The position numbers and the translations under genes were made by a program. A DNA stretch of 64,000 nt from VXPQ01 sp964608315. GTDB lineage: Bacteria > Bacteroidota > Rhodothermia > Rhodothermales > VXPQ01. The stretch covers positions 62,001 to 126,000 of the forward strand of contig CAZSNF010000001.1 of NCBI GenBank assembly GCA_964608315.1, given 5' to 3'. Positions 37,370 to 44,697 of this stretch are shown one piece after another. A model generated the notes under the pieces. It searched no databases and was not told the DNA's origin. It worked only from the letters and a program-made list of their open reading frames with translations. Within the stretch, counting starts at the first letter, position 1, and each line of letters opens with the position of its first letter.

Positions 37370-38335
37370 ATGTCCGATACAAGCAAACCAGCCGATGCGC
37401 CCGCCTCCGGTCGTTCGCCCTTCCGGGATCGAATGGAGGTCTTTATTTTCGGGAACGACGCCCGGGCGGGGCGCCATTTCGATGTGGCGCTCATCGTAGC
37501 GATCCTGTTGAGCGTTGCGGTCGTGATGCTGGACAGCGTGGTGGCCATATCCGAAGAATGGGGCCCTGAACTGGCGTTTCTCGAGTGGATATTCACCATT
37601 TTGTTTACGGTGGAATACGCGCTGCGGCTCTACAGCGCCCGTAACGTTCGGTCCTATGCGACGAGTTTTTTCGGCGTCGTGGACTTGCTTTCCATTTTGC
37701 CCACGTTCCTTGGGCTTCTCTTTCCGCCGGGTCGTTTTCTGCTTACGATTCGCGCACTGCGCCTGCTGCGGGTGTTTCGCGTACTAAAACTGGTGCGGTT
37801 CCTCGGGGCGGAGAATGTGCTCTACGCGGCGTTGCGGGAAGGCCGCCGGAAAATTCTGGTGTTCATGCTGGCCGTCTCTACGATCGTGATTATCGCCGGA
37901 TCGCTGATGTATGTCATTGAGGGCAGCGATTCGGGATTCACCAGCATTCCGCGCGGGGTATACTGGGCCATCGTAACGGTTACGACGGTTGGATACGGAG
38001 ACATAGCGCCGTCCACGCCGCTTGGCCAAGCGCTGGCGGTGCTGCTGATGTTTACCGGGTACGCCATCATTGCGGTCCCGACAGGCATCGTGGGCGTGGA
38101 AGTCGGGCGGTTTTATGCGGGCGCGCAACCCGCATGGAAAGCATGCGGGGCCTGCGGGCGAGGCAGCGGCGCGCCCAACGCCTCCTATTGCGTTTATTGC
38201 GGGGAACTTTTGCAAACGCGCGATTCCGCCCCGTCTGCCCCGTCTGCCCCGTCTGCCCCGTCCGCCCCGTCTGCTCCGTCTGCCCCGTCTGCTCCGTCCG
38301 CCCTGTCCGCCCCGTCTGCCCCGGACTCATCCTGA
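37370..38335 (+). CDS. Voltage-gated-type potassium channel with C-terminal zinc-ribbon-like motif and SAP repeats
   Basis: A 321-residue six-helix channel. S4 is visible as RALRLLRVFRVLKLVRFL with Arg/Lys every third residue, and the selectivity filter as TVTTVGYGD in the pore loop. After S6 (MFTGYAIIAVPTGIVGVE) comes a cytoplasmic CGACGRGSG...YCVYCGELL, two CxxC knuckles like a small zinc ribbon. The last ~40 residues are a Ser-Ala-Pro tripeptide repeat, encoded by a nine-base tandem repeat (CCGTCTGCC and close variants, ~38226-38325). The TGA stop is the first part of a relic of the VapC-type gene. ATG 37370 is taken as start. The repeat tail probably expanded by slippage. Confidence 0.9.
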   Translation: MSDTSKPADAPASGRSPFRDRMEVFIFGNDARAGRHFDVALIVAILLSVAVVMLDSVVAISEEWGPELAFLEWIFTILFTVEYALRLYSARNVRSYATSFFGVVDLLSILPTFLGLLFPPGRFLLTIRALRLLRVFRVLKLVRFLGAENVLYAALREGRRKILVFMLAVSTIVIIAGSLMYVIEGSDSGFTSIPRGVYWAIVTVTTVGYGDIAPSTPLGQALAVLLMFTGYAIIAVPTGIVGVEVGRFYAGAQPAWKACGACGRGSGAPNASYCVYCGELLQTRDSAPSAPSAPSAPSAPSAPSAPSAPSALSAPSAPDSS

Positions 38336-38416
38336 CGGCGTTGCCTGGGGCGCGGCGGGGGACAAGCAGGGGCTGCGCCGGAAGCGTCGGACAACGAGGC
38401 GGGGGCGCGCGACTGA
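38334..38416 (+). pseudogene. Relic of a PIN-toxin gene 3' end
   Basis: These bases repeat the end of the toxin gene at 39161-39250: GACGGCGTTGC, then after a six-base deletion GGCGCGGCGGGGGAC, and a tail encoding G-A-A-G-D ... A-P-E-A-S-D-N-E-A, ending in TGA at 38414-38416. A one-base deletion breaks the frame. It starts at the stop codon of the channel gene and lies directly upstream of the intact toxin-antitoxin pair. Most likely the remains of an earlier tandem copy of the module. Confidence 0.75.
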
Positions 38417-38552
38417 GGAAATTGCGTCTCCGGGAAGCGCGAGGTAATGTAAGGAATTCGAGGATATATCATACATATATAATTTTTCCTTGCATTTTTG
38501 TATTTTCCTTTCTTTTTTTGTAGTGTAAAGAAATTATCCAAATTAAGGGAAA
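38417..38552. promoter_or_regulatory. A/T-rich probable promoter region of toxin-antitoxin pair
   Basis: A sharp A/T-rich island in GC-rich DNA (ATATATCATACATATATAAT at 38463-38482, then long T runs) just upstream of the antitoxin. AbrB-type antitoxins normally bind such promoter DNA and repress their own operon. Exact -10/-35 boxes cannot be fixed. Confidence 0.45.
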
Positions 38553-38798
38553 ATGGGAAATGCCATGGAATCATCCATTATTTCAAGCAAAGGGCAAACT
38601 ACCCTGCCCAAATCCATTCGTAAAGCGCTTGGGGTAAAAGCAGGGGACGAGGTCCGCTATCTTGTTTCCGACGACGAAGTGCGCATAACGCCGGTGCGTC
38701 CGATCCGCCGGCTTTTCGGGGCGCTGAAGCGCGAAGGGCCTGTCGTTTCTGTCGAGGAAATGGACGAGGCTGCCGCGGCGGGGGCGTGCGAACAATGA
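38553..38798 (+). CDS. vapB: AbrB/MazE/SpoVT-family antitoxin
   Basis: An 81-residue protein; a second ATG at 38565 (MESSIISSKGQ) is equally plausible and has GGGAA upstream. The swapped-hairpin DNA-binding domain is clear: IISSKGQTTLPKSIRKALGVKAGDEVRYL. The C-terminal ~30 residues (PIRRLFGALKREGPVVSVEEMDEA) would wrap around and inhibit the toxin. Its stop overlaps the toxin start (ATGA, 38795-38798), typical of type II toxin-antitoxin operons and consistent with autoregulation. Confidence 0.85.
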   Translation: MGNAMESSIISSKGQTTLPKSIRKALGVKAGDEVRYLVSDDEVRITPVRPIRRLFGALKREGPVVSVEEMDEAAAAGACEQ

Positions 38799-39250
38799 TT
38801 GCGCTGGATACGAACGTGCTTGTCCGTTACCTGGTCTGCGACAATCCGGAGCAGGCCGCGGTTGCCCGCGAGGTTTTGGAATCCCTTACCCGGGAAGCAC
38901 CCGGTTTTGCGTGCCGGGAAGTGATGCTGGAACTGGTTTGGGTGCTGGAACGGGCGTACGGATGTTCCCGGGACGAAATCGCCGCCGTGCTGGAAGACTT
39001 GACGGCGACCGAGCACCTGGAGGTTGAAGCGGCAGAGGATGTGGCGTACGCCGCCGCGCGGTACCGCGAAGGGGGCGGTCAGTTCGCTGACCTGATGATT
39101 CGGGCGGCGGCGATACGAGCCGGCGGCGTCCTTTATTCTTTCGATAAAAAAGCGGCGAAACTGGACGGCGTTGCGTTGCTCGGCGCGGCGGGGGACGAGA
39201 AGGGGCCTGCGCCGGAAGCGCCGGACAACGATGCGGATGGGTGCGACTGA
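38795..39250 (+). CDS. vapC: PIN-domain toxin (VapC-like RNase)
   Basis: A 151-residue PIN domain protein starting in the antitoxin stop. The acidic metal-binding residues are visible: Asp5 in MIALDTNVLVRYL, a Glu in REVMLELVWVLE, Asp99 in QFADLMI and Asp117 in YSFDKKAAKL. VapC toxins cleave tRNA or rRNA when the antitoxin is lost. The final ~25 residues (GAAGDEKGPAPEAPDN...) are an acidic Pro-rich tail, unusual for the family, and the DNA encoding them is duplicated upstream of the operon at 38334-38416. Confidence 0.85.
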   Translation: MIALDTNVLVRYLVCDNPEQAAVAREVLESLTREAPGFACREVMLELVWVLERAYGCSRDEIAAVLEDLTATEHLEVEAAEDVAYAAARYREGGGQFADLMIRAAAIRAGGVLYSFDKKAAKLDGVALLGAAGDEKGPAPEAPDNDADGCD

Positions 39251-39308
39251 ATTTGCTTCCCGCCAGGGTGCGGAAAGCGACAGGAGGGGAACTCGCGCAG
39301 GACATGCG

Positions 39309-39381
<73 letters not shown>

Positions 39382-39633
39382 GACGATGCGGAAAAATCCG
39401 CCTCGGGACGAATCTATACGCCCAATGGAGGCGTCAGGTTCGGCAGCCGTAGCGAGACGTACGCAACGAGCTCGAATAATTTGCGCTTTTGTCCGATTTC
39501 GCTTTTTCCTGCCTGTCTGCTTTGTTATCTTTCGTTGCAACGGGCGGCAGGGCCCGGTTCCGGTCAGGGCGGAAAGGCTTGACGTACGGCGCACAGCGCA
39601 TTTCCATAAGGCAATTTCATGTGATTTTATCGT

Positions 39634-40743
39634 ATGTCTGGCGAAGCTGAACATGGAAAACAGTTCGCTCGGGACCTGTGCAGTATCCGCAGGGCGCGCG
39701 GGGTTTCCTTGACGGATATACACGAAGCCACCCGGATGGCGTACGACTTGATCAAGCGTTTCGAGCACGACGCGCTTATCGATCACCCCCATTTCAACAA
39801 CGTCTACATCCGGCTCTTCGTGCGCGGATACGCTACGCGCATCGGTATTGACCCGGATCGGGCGCTGGAGGCGTTCGAACGGGCCATGAGGGGCAAATAC
39901 GACGGTTCGCTGGGCAGTGAGTACCTCGAAGCGTCCGGGGAGGCGCCCCTGAAAAAGGAATCGGCGCCGGAAAAGGCGAAAGAGCAGGGAGGCGAAGAAC
40001 CCGAAACCGTCAGGCCGGAGGCCGCTGCGCCTGCCGAGGCCAACATGGAATCGCCCGCCAAAGCGGATCTGGAGTCGCCCGTCGAAGAGGATCCGGAGCC
40101 GCCCGCCAGGGAATCTTCCGAAAAATCCGCAGAACCGGTGGCCAGGGCCTTGTCGCTGGAAGCGCCCCCGGAACCGTTCCCGAAAGGACCCGCCGCCCGC
40201 GTCGACGCGCCGTCCAAAGGCGCGTCCGTTGCGACGTCTTCCGTTCACGCCCCGTCAGGAAGCGGTGGTTCCGCAGGTCTGCGCCGGCCGGACCCCCGCT
40301 GGGTATTCGTCGGCTTGCTTGTCATAGTAATTACGCTTGTTGTCTGGAATCTGGCGAGGGCGATGTCCGGTTCGGACAAGGCGGATCAGGCCGCGCCTTC
40401 CCCGGTTGCGCCGACGGCTTCCAGCCATGAGGCGGGCGAGGCGAACGAAGCATTCGGGCTGCCCCTTCCCGACACGCTCGCCATTACGGTCGTGGCGGAC
40501 AAGGGCTCCGTGGCGCCCATCCGGGTGACGCTGGACGAAGACTTGCGTCGCCCGTACTGGCTTGAACGCGGCGAGGAGAGGACATTCTATATGGGGAGTC
40601 GCATTATTCTGGAGCAGCAACTCGATAGCGTTACGGTGCAGGTGGAGGGCGTGGTTTATCCGTTATCGACGCCTGCCGGACAGGATTCGGCGATCCTCAC
40701 GCGCGCTACGCTGGACGCCTGGTTTTCTTCCCTTTCACGATAG
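39634..40743 (+). CDS. RodZ-like helix-turn-helix membrane protein
   Basis: A 369-residue protein of RodZ layout. Residues ~8-75 are an HTH_25 domain (LCSIRRARGVSLTDIHEATRM, FVRGYATRIGIDPDRALEAF). A Pro/Glu/Ala-rich linker spans ~100-220, one membrane helix lies at ~228-246 (WVFVGLLVIVITLVVWNLA), and the C-terminal ~85 residues form a DUF4115-like beta domain (ITVVADKGSVAPIRVTLDED, ERTFYMGSRIILEQQLDSV). RodZ links MreB to the elongasome and supports rod shape. The start ATG lies in a run of in-frame codons without a clear ribosome site. ligA follows 33 bases downstream. Confidence 0.8.
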   Translation: MSGEAEHGKQFARDLCSIRRARGVSLTDIHEATRMAYDLIKRFEHDALIDHPHFNNVYIRLFVRGYATRIGIDPDRALEAFERAMRGKYDGSLGSEYLEASGEAPLKKESAPEKAKEQGGEEPETVRPEAAAPAEANMESPAKADLESPVEEDPEPPARESSEKSAEPVARALSLEAPPEPFPKGPAARVDAPSKGASVATSSVHAPSGSGGSAGLRRPDPRWVFVGLLVIVITLVVWNLARAMSGSDKADQAAPSPVAPTASSHEAGEANEAFGLPLPDTLAITVVADKGSVAPIRVTLDEDLRRPYWLERGEERTFYMGSRIILEQQLDSVTVQVEGVVYPLSTPAGQDSAILTRATLDAWFSSLSR

Positions 40744-40776
40744 CGTCCGGCGCGCCGGGCGTTCCCACGCTTTCCC

Positions 40777-42903
40777 ATGAAGAACCTTGTCGATGCGTCC
40801 CACAAGGTTTTAACGCGCCTCGCGTCGATCGATATGCAGGTCCTGCCGCATGACGAGGCGGCGGATATTGCCCGCGCGTTGAGGCCGCTGCTCCATGCGC
40901 ACGACAGGCAGTATCATATGCTGGACGCCCCCGTTGTGTCGGACAGCGAGTACGACCGGCTTTACCGGGCGCTGGAGCAGATAGAAGCGCGCTATTCAGA
41001 CCTGACGACTCCGGATTCGCCTACGCATCGCACGGGCGCCGCCCCGATGGACCGGTTCGAGCGGGTTCGCCACCCGGTCGCCATGCTGTCCCTGGGGAAG
41101 GCGTTCGACGCGGGCGAACTGCAAGCCTGGTATGATCGGTGTTTGCGCGGACTCGAAGGGCAGTTCGGGGAGGCGGCCTTGCGTCCCCGAATGACCGTAG
41201 AGCCGAAGATGGACGGCGTCGCCGTGGCGCTGACGTACGCAAAAGGCAAACTGGTGCAGGGCGCCACGCGCGGCGACGGCGCGGAGGGGGAAAACGTAAC
41301 GCCCAATGTGCGCACCATTGCGTCCATCCCCTTGTCCATTCCCGCATCTTCTTCGGCGCCTGGGCTTGCTGCGCCGGAGCGCATGGAAGTGCGCGGGGAG
41401 ATTTACATCCGCAATCCGGATTTCGAACATTTGAACGACGCGGCGGCCCGGATGGACGAAAAGTCGTACGCAAATCCCCGAAACGCCGCCGCCGGGAGCG
41501 TACGCCAGCTCGATTCGTCGATCACTGCCTCGCGGCCCTTGTCGTTCGTGGCCTATGGCGCAGGGCCGGTGGAAGGGATGGCCTCGCCGCCGAAGGGGCA
41601 ATACGAAATGCTGGAGCGGCTACGGGAATATGGTTTTCCCGTAAGCGAACATGCCGAATTGGTGGGTTCCATTGAGGAAGCGCAGGACTTCTACGAAGCA
41701 TGGCTGCGCAAGCGCGAGGAGCTGGACTACGAGATCGACGGACTGGTGGTCAAGATAGACCGGTTCGATTTGCAGCAAGCGCTTGGTTCCGTGTCGAATG
41801 CCCCCCGCTGGGCGGTTGCCTGCAAGTTTCCCGCCCAGGAGGAAACCACGGCGCTGAACGATATCCGGTTGAGCGTAGGAAGGACGGGCGTGATCAAGCC
41901 GGAAGCGGCGCTTGCGCCGGTGCAGGTTGCGGGGGTAACCGTATCAAGCGCCACCCTGCACAATGCGGAGTATATTCGGGACCGGGATATCCGGATAGGG
42001 GATCGAGTGATCGTAAAGCGCGCCGGAGACGTCATTCCGCAGGTCGTCAAACCCGTCGAAGAAGCGCGGTCGGGGGAGGAGCGGGTATGGGAAATGCCTG
42101 CGCATTGTCCGGCGTGCGGCAGCGAATTGCATACGTTCCCGGACGAGGTGGATAGCTACTGCGTATCCATAGACTGCCCGGCGCAATTCATCCGTCTCGT
42201 AGAACATTTTGCGAGTCGGGGAGCCATGGATATCGAAGGACTGGGCTCGAAACTGGCGGTAACGCTCGTGGAGGAAGGGCTTGTAAGCAGTCTTGCGGAT
42301 ATTTATTCGCTGACCGCCGAAAAATTGCTGGCTCTCTGGCTTTTCGCCGAAAAAAGGGCGGAGAACCTGCTCGAAGGCATCGAGGCGTCCAGACAGCGCC
42401 CGCTCAGCCGCCTGTTGTTTGGACTAGGCGTCCGCCATGTGGGCCGCGCCACGGCGGAATTGCTCGCGTCCCGGTATGCTTCGCTCGAGGCCCTCGGCGC
42501 CGCCTCCGCAGAGGAAATCGAGCAGGTCGATGGCGTTGGGGAGATCATTGCGAAGAGCGTGGCGAGCTGGTTTGCCGTCGAGGCGAATCGGGATCTGGTG
42601 CAACGCTTGCGGGAGGCGGGCGTGAATACGGAGCGTTTGCCGGAGGAAACGCCGCGGGAAGGCGAGGACGCCGGCGAGGCGAGCGGCAAGACGTTCGTGC
42701 TTACCGGCGCATTGCCGACCCTGACCAGAAAGGAGGCGCAGGCCCGCATCAGGCAGGCCGGGGGGCGCGTGGTCGGCAGCGTGAGCCGGAATACGGACTA
42801 TGTCGTGGCGGGCGAAAACGCCGGGTCGAAACGCCAGCGGGCGATCGAACTGGGAATTCCCCTGATCGACGAAGCCCGGTTACAAGCCCTTCTGGACGAA
42901 TAA
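40777..42903 (+). CDS. ligA: NAD-dependent DNA ligase
   Basis: A 708-residue ligase that seals nicks in replication and repair using NAD+. Visible: Ia domain with YHMLDAPVVSDSEYDRLYRAL, the AMP-accepting Lys144 in VEPKMDGVAV, RGDGAEGENVT, the OB-fold region with VGRTGVIKPEA, the zinc finger CPACGSEL...YCVSIDCPAQ, helix-hairpin-helix repeats (LFGLGVRHVGRATAELLAS; IEQVDGVGEIIAKSVASWF) and a C-terminal BRCT domain (GKTFVLTGALPTLTRKEAQ). All expected residues are in place. It is likely cotranscribed with the downstream symporter, whose GTG lies 12 bases after the stop. Confidence 0.97.
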   Translation: MKNLVDASHKVLTRLASIDMQVLPHDEAADIARALRPLLHAHDRQYHMLDAPVVSDSEYDRLYRALEQIEARYSDLTTPDSPTHRTGAAPMDRFERVRHPVAMLSLGKAFDAGELQAWYDRCLRGLEGQFGEAALRPRMTVEPKMDGVAVALTYAKGKLVQGATRGDGAEGENVTPNVRTIASIPLSIPASSSAPGLAAPERMEVRGEIYIRNPDFEHLNDAAARMDEKSYANPRNAAAGSVRQLDSSITASRPLSFVAYGAGPVEGMASPPKGQYEMLERLREYGFPVSEHAELVGSIEEAQDFYEAWLRKREELDYEIDGLVVKIDRFDLQQALGSVSNAPRWAVACKFPAQEETTALNDIRLSVGRTGVIKPEAALAPVQVAGVTVSSATLHNAEYIRDRDIRIGDRVIVKRAGDVIPQVVKPVEEARSGEERVWEMPAHCPACGSELHTFPDEVDSYCVSIDCPAQFIRLVEHFASRGAMDIEGLGSKLAVTLVEEGLVSSLADIYSLTAEKLLALWLFAEKRAENLLEGIEASRQRPLSRLLFGLGVRHVGRATAELLASRYASLEALGAASAEEIEQVDGVGEIIAKSVASWFAVEANRDLVQRLREAGVNTERLPEETPREGEDAGEASGKTFVLTGALPTLTRKEAQARIRQAGGRVVGSVSRNTDYVVAGENAGSKRQRAIELGIPLIDEARLQALLDE

Positions 42904-42915
42904 TCTGCTGGTTCT

Positions 42916-44445
42916 GTGCTTACTTTCTTCGATTACGCAGTAATTGTTTTATATCTGGCGGGCGTCGTTGCGTTTGGCGTCAGGGCTGGAGGACGGCAAC
43001 GAAGCACTGCGGATTATTTTCTGGGAAACCGGGATTTGCCCTGGTGGGCTGTCTGTTTTTCGGTGGTGGCTACCGAAACGAGCACGCTGACCGTGATCGG
43101 CATTCCGGCGGTGGCGTACGGCGGCAGCCTGACGTTTTTGCAACTCACCTTCGGCTACCTGATTGGCAGAATAGCCGTCTCCATCTTCTTTCTTCCAAAA
43201 TATTTTCAGGGGGAACTGACTACGGCCTACGCCTTGCTTGGGCAGCGGTACGGGGACGCGATGCGGAGCACGGCTTCGGCGACGTTTCTCGTAACGCGCC
43301 TGCTTGCGGACGGCGTACGCCTTTTCGCAACGGCCATTCCGCTGAAAGTCATTGCGGCGACGGCGGGGCTGGATATATCCTACGCGGCGATTATCACCGT
43401 TATTTCCCTCCTGACCATTGCCTATACCCTGATCGGAGGCATCAAGGCGGTCGTATGGATGGATGTGGTGCAGATGGGGGTGTACCTCGGCGGCGCGGCG
43501 ATGGCGGTGATCGTTCTGCTCGGGCAAGCGCCCGACGGCTGGTGGGCGCAGGCCGCCGAAGCCGGCAAGACGCAGGTATTGCACTTCGCCGCCGGGGGGG
43601 CGTTCTCGACCTGGATTACGTCCCCCTATGCTTTTGTGACGGCTGTGGCGGGCGGGGCGGTGTTTTCCATGGCCTCGCACGGTACGGACCAGCTCATCGT
43701 ACAGCGCCTGCTCACATGCCGCAACGCGGGAGACAGCAAGAAAGCGCTTATCGGGTCCTCCGTGGTGGTTTTCTTTCAGTTCGCCCTGTTCCTGTGGGTG
43801 GGATTATTGCTCTGGAGCCACTATGGAGGGGCGTCCGCAGCGGACCTCGGCCTTTCGCGGAGCGACGAGATTTTTCCGAAATTCATTATAGAGGGGTTGC
43901 CTCCGGGCCTGTCCGGGTTGCTGCTGGCCGGGATTGTGGCGGCGGCCATGAGTACGTTGTCGTCGTCGCTCAATTCGCTCGCCTCGTCCTCCATGTTCGA
44001 TTTGTTCGAACGCATTCGGGGCAAGACTGCGCCGCCGGATCGCTCCCTGTTCTTATCCCGGCTTTTTACTGTTTTCTGGGGCCTGGTATTTATTTTCTTC
44101 GCCACGCTTTTCGAGAATCGGGACAATCCGGTCGTCGAACTCGGGCTGGCTATCGCTTCGTTCACGTACGGCGGGTTGCTGGGGGTTTTCCTGCTGGGCC
44201 TGTTCAACAAGGCTTCGAACCAGACGGATGCGGTGCTTTCGTTTGCGGTTACGGTTGCGGTCGTGGCCTGGGTGATTTTTTCCGTATGGCGTCATCCGGA
44301 AACGGGATGGTTCGTTTCGTTCATGCCCGGCGACGAGGTGGTGGCCCGGGAGGGCCTTCGCTCCATAGCCTGGCCCTGGTATACGACGATCGGGGCGGCC
44401 CTTTGCCTTGTTTTGGGATCCCTCCTTTCCTTGCGGCATAGATAA
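42916..44445 (+). CDS. Sodium:solute symporter (SSS family)
   Basis: A 509-residue transporter with about 13-14 hydrophobic helices. It begins with GTG at 42916 (LTFFDYAVIVLYLAGVVAFG), and shows the family landmarks STADYFLGNRDLPWW, FSVVATETSTLTVIGIP, AYTLIGGIKAVVWMDVVQ and SSLNSLASSSMFDL. Members carry sugars, amino acids or organic acids with Na+; substrate unknown here. The TAA stop at 44443-44445 is the first three bases of a TAAGGATAC-family element, so the element or its insertion supplies the gene's stop codon. Confidence 0.9.
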   Translation: MLTFFDYAVIVLYLAGVVAFGVRAGGRQRSTADYFLGNRDLPWWAVCFSVVATETSTLTVIGIPAVAYGGSLTFLQLTFGYLIGRIAVSIFFLPKYFQGELTTAYALLGQRYGDAMRSTASATFLVTRLLADGVRLFATAIPLKVIAATAGLDISYAAIITVISLLTIAYTLIGGIKAVVWMDVVQMGVYLGGAAMAVIVLLGQAPDGWWAQAAEAGKTQVLHFAAGGAFSTWITSPYAFVTAVAGGAVFSMASHGTDQLIVQRLLTCRNAGDSKKALIGSSVVVFFQFALFLWVGLLLWSHYGGASAADLGLSRSDEIFPKFIIEGLPPGLSGLLLAGIVAAAMSTLSSSLNSLASSSMFDLFERIRGKTAPPDRSLFLSRLFTVFWGLVFIFFATLFENRDNPVVELGLAIASFTYGGLLGVFLLGLFNKASNQTDAVLSFAVTVAVVAWVIFSVWRHPETGWFVSFMPGDEVVAREGLRSIAWPWYTTIGAALCLVLGSLLSLRHR

Positions 44446-44598
44446 GGATACGCTGATCAGCGCTTCGCGTTCGCGCGCACAAGACATTGCGCCGGCGTCG
44501 TTGAAATCAGCAGTAAACGCTGCGGATTCGGGGCATGGCGGACGCGAAGCGCCCCTCGCAAGCCTCTGAACTTTGCACATTGAATCAGAGTATTCTTA
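44443..44598. mobile_element. Short complete TAAGGATAC-family element (156 bases)
   Basis: Starts TAAGGATACGCTGATCAG and ends with TGAATCAGAGTATTCTTA, its approximate inverted copy. Inside, CGTCGTTGAAATCAGCA and GATTCGG match the right half of the family, and GCAAGCCTCTGAACTTTGC matches the reversed left half. It is thus a compact right-left fusion without the fold-back centre. It overlaps the symporter stop and lies 100 bases before the 7TM-HD gene. Confidence 0.8.
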
Positions 44599-44697
44599 AC
44601 TGTTCTGCATACCCGGGCGGGAGATGCGCCTGCGCGTTTTCCCGGACCGGACGGCGCAGAGTCCATCTGCCGCGAATCTGTCCCCGGACGCTCCCCT

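Noticed and set aside
38226..38325. Possible CRISPR-like array from the nine-base tandem repeat
   Set aside because: The units are short, contiguous, in frame with the channel protein, and have no spacers; no cas genes are in the window.
38194..38574. Minus-strand DGADGADGA repeat peptide
   Set aside because: Antisense reading of the SAP tandem repeat in the channel gene.
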